From Streptomyces rubrogriseus (GTDB taxonomy: Bacteria > Actinomycetota > Actinomycetes > Streptomycetales > Streptomycetaceae): a stretch of DNA of 64,000 nucleotides. Below are positions 52,421 to 59,654 of this stretch, in pieces. The stretch's first letter is position 1. The number at the start of each line of letters is the position of its first letter. A model generated the notes under the pieces. The model was given only the letters and a program-made list of their open reading frames with translations, had not been told where the DNA came from and did not search any database. The position numbers were made by a program, and so were the translations under genes. The stretch spans positions 5,952,001-6,016,000 of the forward strand of contig NZ_CP116256.1 in NCBI RefSeq assembly GCF_027947575.1, read 5' to 3'.

Positions 52421-53443
52421 TCAGGCGGCGACGGCGTGCGCGAACCAGCCGATGGTCCGCTCCAGCCCCTCGTTCCAGCTCACGCCCGGCCGCCAGCCCA
52501 GCCGTTGCCGGGCCAGGGTGGTGTCCGGCTTGCGTCGGCAGGGGTCGTCGACGGGGCGTTCGACGAAGCGGATGCGGGAGCCGGAGCCGGTGAGGTCGAC
52601 GACCCGGCGGGCCAGTTCCAGCATGGTGATCTCGTCGTCGCCCCCGATGTTCATCGGGCCGCTCTCCCCGGACGCGGCGAGGGCCAGGACGCCCGCCACG
52701 GTGTCGTCGACGTAGCACAGGGAGCGGGTCTGGCCGCCGTCGCCGGCGACGGTGAGCGGCATGCCGTCCAGCGCCTGCGCGATGAAGGTCGGGACGGCCC
52801 GGCCGTCGCCGGTGCGCATACGGGGGCCGTAGGTGTTGAAGATCCGGACGATGGCGGTGTCGGTGCCGTGCACCTGGCGGTGGGCGGTGACCAGGGCCTC
52901 GGCGAAGCGCTTGGACTCGTCGTAGACGCTGCGCGGGCCGATCGGGTTGACGTTCCCCCAGTACGTCTCGCGCTGCGGGTGCTCCAGCGGGTCGCCGTAG
53001 ACCTCGGAGGTGGAGGCGAGCAGGAAGCGGGCGCCGTCGGCGTGGGCCCGTTCCAGGGCGTTGCGGGTGCCGGTGCTGCCGACGTCGAGGGTCTCCAGGG
53101 GCAGCCGGAGGTAGTCGACGGGCGAGGCGGGGCAGGCGAAGTGCAGGACCAGGTCGAACCGGCCGGGCAGGCCGCGCAGGGCCGCCGGGTGGGTGGCATC
53201 GCCCCGGACGAACCGGAATCCGCGCCGACGCTCCAGGTCGGCCACGTTGGCGCGGGAGCCGGTGGCCAGGTTGTCGAGGCAGACGACCTCGGTACCGGCG
53301 TCGAGCAGACGGCCGCACAGGTGGGACCCCACGAACCCCGCTCCGCCCGTCACCAGGGCCCGACGCCAGGCGCGTCGGCTCACGGAGGGCTCGCTCATGG
53401 AGGGCTCACTCACGGGGGTCTCGCTCACGAAGGGCTCGTTCAC
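52421..53443 (-). CDS. NAD-dependent epimerase/dehydratase, UDP-xylose-synthase-like
   Basis: 340 residues from GTG 53443 (GAGGAG upstream). Extended SDR: VTGGAGFVGSHL at 31-42, STSEVYGDP, YDESK with catalytic Tyr and Lys, GPRMRTGDGRAVPTF and DGGQTRSLCYVDD. The run YWGNVNPIGPRSVYDESKR is very close to UDP-glucuronate decarboxylases, which make UDP-xylose; a dTDP- or ADP-sugar substrate is possible given the heptose genes. The first ~22 residues repeat the word VSEP/MSEP, from a 15-base tandem repeat, and are not part of the fold; ATG 53398 is an alternative. First gene of the glycan operon. Confidence 0.88.
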   Translation of the reverse strand: MNEPFVSETPVSEPSMSEPSVSRRAWRRALVTGGAGFVGSHLCGRLLDAGTEVVCLDNLATGSRANVADLERRRGFRFVRGDATHPAALRGLPGRFDLVLHFACPASPVDYLRLPLETLDVGSTGTRNALERAHADGARFLLASTSEVYGDPLEHPQRETYWGNVNPIGPRSVYDESKRFAEALVTAHRQVHGTDTAIVRIFNTYGPRMRTGDGRAVPTFIAQALDGMPLTVAGDGGQTRSLCYVDDTVAGVLALAASGESGPMNIGGDDEITMLELARRVVDLTGSGSRIRFVERPVDDPCRRKPDTTLARQRLGWRPGVSWNEGLERTIGWFAHAVAA

Positions 53444-53560
53444 GGGGTCTCCTCGCTCTCGCCGTCACTTGCATGCCGGCTGAGTAACCCGGTGAAGACC
53501 ACCACTACCCCGAACGCGCATTCGAAGGGGGCACTATAAACCGCGTATATACACGCAGCG

Positions 53561-53573
53561 TATAGTCCTCGCA
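53561..53573 (+). promoter_or_regulatory. Possible leaderless promoter of the deacetylase-like gene
   Basis: A strong -10 box TATAGT (53561-53566) ends 6 bases before the ATG at 53573 and there is no ribosome site, so transcription would start at or next to the A of the ATG. The DNA before it is unusually AT-rich for this genome, with GCGTATATACACGC. Confidence 0.5.
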
Positions 53574-54394
53574 TGCCTTCGCTGACCAGGAAGATGACGA
53601 AAACGGGGACCAGGTTGCGTGTGCTCGCGACCTTCGCGGCCGCGACCTCACTGACCCTCGCGCTGAGCGGCTGCACGAAGCTGGAGACGCAGTCCCCCAG
53701 CTCCGTCCGCAACGCCGCCGGCACCGGGGCCGCCGTGCCGGCGGACACGGCCGGCACCCAGGCCCGCGCGGGCCTGCTCGGCACCGTGGACTGCGCGCAC
53801 ACCAAGTGCATCGCGCTGACCTTCGACGCCGGGCCGAGCGAGAACTCCGCCCGGCTGCTCGACATACTCAAGGAAAAGAAGGTCCCGGCGACCTTCTTCC
53901 TGCTCGGCAAACGGCACATCGACAGGTACCCCGAGCTTGTCAGGCGCATGGCCGACGAGGGCCACGAGGTGGCGAGCCACACCTGGACGCACAAGATCCT
54001 CACGGACGCCGAGCCGGACGAGATACGCGAGGAGCTGGAGCGCCCGAACAAGGAGATAGAGCGCCTGACGGGCAAGCGGCCGACCCTGATGCGCCCGCCG
54101 CAGGGCCGCACGGACGACACGGTGCACGACATCTCCCGCGAGCTGGGGCTGGCGGAGGTGCTGTGGACCGTGACCGCCAAGGACTACAAGACGGACGACT
54201 CCGACCTGATCACCGAGCGGGTCCTGGACCAGTCGTCGCGGGACGGCATCATCCTGCTGCACGACATCTACGACGGCACGGTGCCCGCGGTGCCCGGGAT
54301 CATCGACGCGCTCAAGAAGCGGGGCTACGTCTTCGTGACGGTCCCCCAGCTGCTGGCCCCGGGGAAGGCCGAGCCGGGCAAGGTCTACCGCTGA
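53573..54394 (+). CDS. Polysaccharide deacetylase-family lipoprotein
   Basis: 273 residues. N-terminal signal with lipobox LSGC (Cys34), so it is an exported lipoprotein. NodB/CE4 domain from ~75: ALTFDAGPSEN, FFLLGKRHIDRYPEL, SHTWTH with zinc ligands His136 and His140, MRPPQGRTDD and LLHDIYDG. The usual TFDDGP reads TFDAGP, i.e. the first metal-binding Asp (second D) is Ala86; the catalytic Asp85 is kept. Activity on N-acetylated peptidoglycan or glycan may be altered. It is divergent from the glycan operon, 129 bases away, and could act on its product. Confidence 0.88.
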   Translation: MPSLTRKMTKTGTRLRVLATFAAATSLTLALSGCTKLETQSPSSVRNAAGTGAAVPADTAGTQARAGLLGTVDCAHTKCIALTFDAGPSENSARLLDILKEKKVPATFFLLGKRHIDRYPELVRRMADEGHEVASHTWTHKILTDAEPDEIREELERPNKEIERLTGKRPTLMRPPQGRTDDTVHDISRELGLAEVLWTVTAKDYKTDDSDLITERVLDQSSRDGIILLHDIYDGTVPAVPGIIDALKKRGYVFVTVPQLLAPGKAEPGKVYR

Positions 54395-54414
54395 GTCGTG
54401 CCTACGATCGTCCG

Positions 54415-54855
54415 GTGGCCGTCTTCTCGCTCGAACGCACCGTTCCGCTCACCCCGGACGAGGCCTGGCGCCGCCTCACCCGGTGGGAGCGGCACGGCGA
54501 CACCGTGCCGCTGACCCGGGTCACCGCCCGCCCGCCCGGCCCCACCCGACCGGGCACGGTGGTCGTGGCCCGCACGGGGGCCGGGCCGCTCGCCTTCGAC
54601 GACACCATGGAGGTCACGGTCTGGCGGCCGCCGCGGGGGGACGCCCCAGGCCGGTGCCGGCTGGAGAAGCGCGGCCGGGTGGTCGGGGGCTGGGCGGAGA
54701 TCGAGGTCGGGGCCGGGCCCGGCGGCCGGGCGCGCGTCGTGTGGCGCGAGGAACTGGACGTCCGGCTCCTCCCGTCCTTCTTCGACGGCCTCCTCGCCCG
54801 CTCGGGACGCCACGTCTTCGGCCGCACGGTCACCCATCTGCTGCGGCACCCGTGA
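54415..54855 (+). CDS. SRPBCC family protein
   Basis: 146 residues from GTG 54415, 20 bases after the deacetylase-like gene. The pattern FSLERTVPLTPDEAWRRLTRWERHGDTVPLTRV and the final long helix fit the START/SRPBCC (polyketide cyclase-like) hydrophobic-pocket fold. It binds an unknown lipophilic ligand. A weak ribosome site is all that precedes it; coupling to the upstream gene is likely. Confidence 0.75.
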   Translation: MAVFSLERTVPLTPDEAWRRLTRWERHGDTVPLTRVTARPPGPTRPGTVVVARTGAGPLAFDDTMEVTVWRPPRGDAPGRCRLEKRGRVVGGWAEIEVGAGPGGRARVVWREELDVRLLPSFFDGLLARSGRHVFGRTVTHLLRHP

Positions 54856-54940
54856 ACCGGAGGTTGCGGGCCGGGGACGGGGCGCGGTCGAAAGCGCGCC
54901 GCACGCCTCGCGGAGGCCGTTTCCCGCGTACCGTGCCGGC

Positions 54941-55822
54941 ATGTCTCTCAGAGCGCGCACCGTCACCCAACTGTCCCTCTCGGGTGCATTGTTGACCCTG
55001 GCCGTGACCGCCCAGCCCGCCTTGGCCGCCGACCGCGGCCACTCGGTCCCGCTGCGCATCGCCACCTACAACATCCACGCCGGGGCGGGCTCGGACGGCG
55101 TCTTCGACCTCGACCGGCAGGCCGCCGCGCTGCGCGCCCTGGACGCGGACGTGATCGGCCTCCAGGAGGTCGACGTGCACTGGGGAGCCCGCAGTCAGGG
55201 GCTCGACGTGGCCGGGGAGCTGGCCCGGCGGCTCGGCATGCGGGTGTCCTTCGCGCCGATCTACAGCCTCGACCCGGTGACGGCGGGGGAACCCCGGCGC
55301 GAGTACGGCGTGGCGGTGCTCTCCCGCTTCCCGGTCCGTTCCGCGACGAACCACGAGATCACGCGCCTGTCCACGCAGGACGAGAACCCGGTACCGGCGC
55401 CCGCGCCCGGATTCGGCGAGGTGACGCTCAAGGTGCGCGGGGTTGCGGTGCAGGTCTTCGTGACCCACCTCGACTACCGGGCGGACCCGGCGGTGCGCCG
55501 GGCCCAGGTCGCCGACACCCGGCGGATCATGGCCCGGGAGCGGGCGGAGCTGCCGGGCGCGCACCAGTTCCTGCTGGGCGACTTCAACGCCGAGCCCTCG
55601 GCACCCGAACTGGCGCCGCTGTGGCAGGAGCTGGGCGACGCGGGGGCGGGGACCCCCGCCACGTATCCGGCCGAGGCCCCCGTGAAGCGCATCGACTACG
55701 TGACCGCGGGCAAGGACGTGCGGATCCGGAGCGCCGCGGTGCCGGAGGAGCCCAGGGCATCGGACCACCGCCCGGTGGTCGCGGACGTGTCCCTGCCCAG
55801 GAGGACGCCCGGCCGGGACTGA
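54941..55822 (+). CDS. Secreted endonuclease/exonuclease/phosphatase family protein
   Basis: 293 residues. Signal peptide at 1-30 (LTLAVTAQPALAAD). EEP fold with RIATYNIHAG, LQEVD (metal Glu), the catalytic His strand in VTHLDYRAD, LGDFNAEPS and the terminal SDHRPVVADV. The family includes secreted nucleases, sphingomyelinases and phosphatases; which one cannot be said. It converges on the alpha/beta hydrolase gene after only 8 bases, without an evident hairpin. Confidence 0.9.
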   Translation: MSLRARTVTQLSLSGALLTLAVTAQPALAADRGHSVPLRIATYNIHAGAGSDGVFDLDRQAAALRALDADVIGLQEVDVHWGARSQGLDVAGELARRLGMRVSFAPIYSLDPVTAGEPRREYGVAVLSRFPVRSATNHEITRLSTQDENPVPAPAPGFGEVTLKVRGVAVQVFVTHLDYRADPAVRRAQVADTRRIMARERAELPGAHQFLLGDFNAEPSAPELAPLWQELGDAGAGTPATYPAEAPVKRIDYVTAGKDVRIRSAAVPEEPRASDHRPVVADVSLPRRTPGRD

Positions 55823-55830
55823 GACCGGCC

Positions 55831-56808
55831 CTACCCCGCGAGCGTGTCCAGGACGTCCGCGACCGGGGTGGGGTCGAGCGGGCCGACGTGTGACGCCTCG
55901 GGGAAATCGTGCACGCGGAAGCCGTTGCCGGGGGTGGCCGCGTCGGCTTCCGCGATCATCCTGTCCTGGAGCGCGGTGGCGATCGTACGGTCCCTGCCGA
56001 ATCGCAGGTACGTGCGGGGGATCCGTCCCCACCTGCCGGCCCGGCCGACCGCTCGGCCCGCATAGGCGGCGACGGGCTCGTCGGTCTGCATGCCGGCCAG
56101 GATCCGGCGGAAGTCGGCGTCGGGGTAGTCCGCGCAGATCATCTCCTTCAGGAGGGCCAGCTCACCGCCGACGCCCGTACGGAAGTTCAGCCGCAGCACC
56201 CCGAGCCGGTCGGGGTCGCCCACCGTGAGCTCCACCGGGCTGACGGCGTTCGCGTTCTCGGGTGCCGCCGTACAGGCGTCCGCCGTGGGCAGGACGCGGC
56301 TGGGACAGAAGGCCGCCATGTAGCAGATGTGGTGAAGCAGGTGCGGGACGGCTTCGCCGACACGGCTGACCGAGACGCCGCCCAGGCTGTGCCCGACCAG
56401 CACCACCGGGCCGTTCCGTGCGGCCCGCCGCACGACACCCGTGACGCGCGCCTCGTAGTCGTCCAGCCCGAGGCCCTTCAGCGGGGAGGGCTCGACCGCC
56501 ATCGCGGTGAGGTCCTGCCGCTGGTAGGACTCGGCCACGAAGGCCTCCGCTCCGTGCCGCGGCTGGTCCACGGTGACGACGCGGTGGCCGCGCAGCACCA
56601 GTTCCCGCGCGATCGGCGTCCAGAACGCGCCGGCGCTGTGCGTACCGTGCACCAGCACGTAGGTGACGGGTCGGCGACGCGGGGCCGCCGCGGCCGGCGA
56701 GGTTCCGGGCCCGGTGGCCAGCGCCATGCCTCCCACCGCGAGGCCCAGCCCGCGCAGCGCCGTCCGCCGGGTGGCGCCTTCTCGTTCTTCGTTCGTGTCA
56801 TCCGTCAT
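55831..56808 (-). CDS. Exported alpha/beta hydrolase
   Basis: 325 residues from ATG 56808. Twin-arginine signal (TRRTALRGLGLAVGG, Arg14-Arg15) and cleavage after SPAAAA. The hydrolase core has the oxyanion HG (54-55), the nucleophile elbow GHSLGG with Ser141 and the late His in EASHVGPLDP. Resembles plant-type esterase/salicylate-methylesterase-like hydrolases (short cap, YMAAFCPS). Substrate unknown. It begins 10 bases after xdhC on the same strand and may be at the end of that transcript, though its export signal separates it from purine use. Confidence 0.87.
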   Translation of the reverse strand: MTDDTNEEREGATRRTALRGLGLAVGGMALATGPGTSPAAAAPRRRPVTYVLVHGTHSAGAFWTPIARELVLRGHRVVTVDQPRHGAEAFVAESYQRQDLTAMAVEPSPLKGLGLDDYEARVTGVVRRAARNGPVVLVGHSLGGVSVSRVGEAVPHLLHHICYMAAFCPSRVLPTADACTAAPENANAVSPVELTVGDPDRLGVLRLNFRTGVGGELALLKEMICADYPDADFRRILAGMQTDEPVAAYAGRAVGRAGRWGRIPRTYLRFGRDRTIATALQDRMIAEADAATPGNGFRVHDFPEASHVGPLDPTPVADVLDTLAG

Positions 56809-56818
56809 GAACGCAACG

Positions 56819-58006
56819 CTATGAAGGGCCCGTTCGGCCCACCAGCGGTCCAGCACCCCCACCGGGGTGGCCCCAGGACCACCCGGCCGGCGGGCCGTCG
56901 TGGTGGATGGGGGTGTGGGCGCCGGTCAGGGAGGTGCCCGTGCCGCCGCGGCGGGCCGCGACGATCTCGGCGGCGATGGACAGGGCCGTCTCCTCGGGGG
57001 TGCGGGCGCCGAGGTCGAGGCCGATCGGCGACCTGAGGCGGGACAGCTCGGGCTCGCTCACCCCGGCCGCACGCAGGCGCGACTCACGGTCCAGGTGGGT
57101 GCGGCGGGAGCCCATCGCGCCGACGTACGCCACCGGGAGGCGCAGCGCCAGCCGGAGCAGCGGGATGTCGAACTTGGCGTCGTGGGTGAGGACGCACAGC
57201 ACCGTGCGCGCGTCCACGGCGGTGCGCGCCAGGTACTCGTGCGGCCACTCGACGACGACCTCGTCCGCGTCCGGGAAGCGGGCCGGGGTGGCGAAGACGG
57301 GGCGGGCGTCGCACACCGTCACGTGGTAGCCGAGGAACTTGCCGGCCCGCGCCAGCGCCGAGGCGAAGTCGATCGCGCCGAAGACGATCATGCGGGGTGC
57401 CGGGACGGAGGACTCGATCAGCAGGGTGAGCGGTGTGCCGCAGCGCGAGCCCCGCTCACCGATTTCAAGGGTGCCGGTGCGCCCGGCGTCCAGGAAGGCG
57501 CCCGCCTCGGCGGCGGCCGTGCGGTCCAGCTCGGGGTGGCCGCCGAAGCCGCCGGTGCGGGAGCCGTCCGCGCGGACGACCAGCGCACGGCCCAGCAGTG
57601 CCGCCGGGCCGCTCACGACGCGTGCCACGGCCGCCGTCTCCCCGCCCGCGGCCGCGGCGAGGGCCGCGGCCAGGGCCGGGCGGACCGGGTCGGCCGCCCG
57701 CACCGGGGTGACGAGGACGTCGATGACCCCGCCGCAGGTCAGGCCCACGGCGAAGGCGTCCTCGTCGCTGTAGCCGAAGCGCTCCAGGACGGTGTCGCCG
57801 TCCTGGAGGGCCTGTCGGCACAGCTCGTACACGGCTCCCTCCACGCACCCGCCGGAGACCGAGCCGACCACCGTGCCCCCGGCGTCCACCGCGAGGGCGG
57901 CGCCGGTCGGCCGGGGGGCGCTGCCGCCGACGGCCACCACGGTGGCCACGGCGAAGTCGCGCCCCTGCTCGACCCACCGGTGCAGCTCTTCGGCGATGTC
58001 CAGCAT
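56819..58006 (-). CDS. xdhC: XdhC-family molybdenum cofactor insertion protein
   Basis: 395 residues. XdhC proteins bind molybdenum cofactor, help its sulfuration and insert it into xanthine dehydrogenase. Visible are AVGGSAPRPTGAALAV, SVSGGCVEGAVYELC (with the conserved Cys), LTCGGVIDVLV, and the Rossmann C-terminal part with VCDARPVFA, LCVLTHDAKFDIPLL, YVGAMGSRRTH and SPIGLDLGARTPEETALSI. Ends in a Gly/Pro tail. It is 51 bases after the permease gene and is the last clearly purine-related gene of the operon. Confidence 0.92.
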   Translation of the reverse strand: MLDIAEELHRWVEQGRDFAVATVVAVGGSAPRPTGAALAVDAGGTVVGSVSGGCVEGAVYELCRQALQDGDTVLERFGYSDEDAFAVGLTCGGVIDVLVTPVRAADPVRPALAAALAAAAGGETAAVARVVSGPAALLGRALVVRADGSRTGGFGGHPELDRTAAAEAGAFLDAGRTGTLEIGERGSRCGTPLTLLIESSVPAPRMIVFGAIDFASALARAGKFLGYHVTVCDARPVFATPARFPDADEVVVEWPHEYLARTAVDARTVLCVLTHDAKFDIPLLRLALRLPVAYVGAMGSRRTHLDRESRLRAAGVSEPELSRLRSPIGLDLGARTPEETALSIAAEIVAARRGGTGTSLTGAHTPIHHDGPPAGWSWGHPGGGAGPLVGRTGPS

Positions 58007-58057
58007 GTTCCGGTCCTCCTCGGCCGACGGGTACGGGAAGGGTTCCCGTCGTGGCGG

Positions 58058-59515
58058 CTAGTGCACGCCCAGCCAGCCCTCGATCGGGTTGAGGGCGAAG
58101 TAGACGACGAAGATCACCGTCAGGGCCCACATGAACGCCCCGATCTCCCGCGCCTTGCCCTGCGCGACCTTGATGGCGACGTAGGAGATGACTCCGGCGG
58201 CGACACCGGCCGTGATCGAGTACGTGAACGGCATCAGGACGACGGTCAGGAAGACCGGGATCGCGGTGGCCCGGTCGGCCCAGTCCACGTGCCGGGCGTT
58301 CATCATCATCATCGCCCCGATGACGACCAGCGCGGCGGAGGCGACCTCCTGCGGGACGATCGCGGTGATCGGGGTGAAGAAGAGGCAGGCCGCGAAGAAC
58401 AGGCCGGTGACGACCGAGGCGAGCCCGGTGCGGGCCCCCTCGCCGACGCCGGTCGCGGACTCGACGAAGACGGTCTGGCCGGAGCCGCCCGCCACGCCGC
58501 CGATGGCACCGCCCGCGCCGTCGATGAACAGCGCCTTCGACAGGCCCGGCATGCGGCCCTTGTCGTCGGCGAGCCTGGCCTCGGTGCCGACGCCGATGAT
58601 GGTGGCCATCGCGTCGAAGAACCCGGCGAGCACCAGCGTGAAGACGATCATGCCGACCGTCATCGCGCCGACCTCGCCCCAGCCGCCGAACTCCAGGTCG
58701 CCGAAGAGCGAGAAGTCCGGCATGGAGACCGCGCTGCCGTGCAGTTCGGGTGCGCCGTTGGCCCACTGCTTGGGGTCGATGACCCCGGTGGCGTTCAGGA
58801 TCGCCGCGACGATCGTGCCGGTGACGATGCCGATCAGGATGGCGCCGGGCATGTTTCTGGCCTGCAGCATGAAGATCAGCAGCAGGGTGCCCGCGAAGAG
58901 CAGGACCGGCCAGCCGGCGAGTTCCCCGGCCGGGCCGAGGGTGAGCGGGGTCGCCTCGCCCGCGTGCACGAAGCCGCCCTTGACCAGGCCGATGATGGCG
59001 ATGAACAGGCCGATGCCCATGGTGATGCCGTGCTTGAGGGCGAGCGGGATCGCGTTCATGATCATCTCGCGGAGCCCGGTGACCACGAGCAGCATGATCA
59101 CCACGCCGTACATCACACACATGCCCATGGCCTGCGGCCAGGTCATTTGGGGGACGACCTGGCCGGCGATCACGCCGGACACCGAGAGCCCGGCGGCCAG
59201 GGCGAGCGGCACCTTGCCGACGAAGCCCATCAGGAGCGTGGTGAGCGCCGCGGCGAAGGCCGTCGCGGTGATCAGGGCCTTCTGGCCCAGGGTGTCCCCG
59301 GCGGCGTCCTTGCCGGAGAGGATCACGGGGTTGAGCAGGACGATGTAGGCCATCGCCATGAAGGTGGTGATGCCGCCGCGCACCTCACGCGCGACCGTGG
59401 ATCCCCGGTGGGATATGTGAAAGTACCGGTCGAGCCAAGACCGTCCGCCGGGGACGCGGGAGCCCGCGCCCGCGTCTTCGGCGGTGATCTCGGGCTCCAC
59501 TGACTGCTGGGTCAT
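58058..59515 (-). CDS. AzgA-type purine permease (hypoxanthine/adenine/guanine)
   Basis: 485 residues with ~12-14 helices. AzgA/GhxP subfamily signs: YFHISHRGSTVAREVRGGITTFMAMAYIVLLNP, MGFVGKVPLALAAGLSVSG, DAMATIIGVGTEARL and GGSGQTVFVESATGVGEGARTG. Imports hypoxanthine, adenine or guanine with protons, the substrates upstream of xanthine dehydrogenase. It differs from the two NCS2 permeases near uricase. 139 bases follow xanthine dehydrogenase in the same direction; the gap has short GGTACTGGT repeats but no gene. Confidence 0.9.
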   Translation of the reverse strand: MTQQSVEPEITAEDAGAGSRVPGGRSWLDRYFHISHRGSTVAREVRGGITTFMAMAYIVLLNPVILSGKDAAGDTLGQKALITATAFAAALTTLLMGFVGKVPLALAAGLSVSGVIAGQVVPQMTWPQAMGMCVMYGVVIMLLVVTGLREMIMNAIPLALKHGITMGIGLFIAIIGLVKGGFVHAGEATPLTLGPAGELAGWPVLLFAGTLLLIFMLQARNMPGAILIGIVTGTIVAAILNATGVIDPKQWANGAPELHGSAVSMPDFSLFGDLEFGGWGEVGAMTVGMIVFTLVLAGFFDAMATIIGVGTEARLADDKGRMPGLSKALFIDGAGGAIGGVAGGSGQTVFVESATGVGEGARTGLASVVTGLFFAACLFFTPITAIVPQEVASAALVVIGAMMMMNARHVDWADRATAIPVFLTVVLMPFTYSITAGVAAGVISYVAIKVAQGKAREIGAFMWALTVIFVVYFALNPIEGWLGVH

Positions 59516-59654
59516 GGGGCCGTCTCCCAAGGTTCATAGGTGCACCCGGCCGGCCGCTGGGGCGGCCGCGGGATTTGGGATATGCACGACCCGGGGGACG
59601 GCCCGAGACGAACGCATGTGTGGTGGTACTGGTACTGGTGACACTGGTGGTACT

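Noticed and set aside
39247..53443. Aminoglycoside or nucleoside antibiotic cluster
   Set aside because: Heptose and carbamoyl genes would fit, but no aminotransferase, cyclitol synthase, radical SAM, NRPS or resistance gene is present; many glycosyltransferases favour a glycan.
50900..53539. An 879-codon frame antisense to the carbamoyltransferase and epimerase
   Set aside because: Covers two coupled genes with clear motifs; low-information composition.
56867..59503. An 878-codon frame antisense to xdhC and the AzgA-type permease
   Set aside because: Very high Asp/Arg/Gly/His content, typical shadow of high-GC genes.
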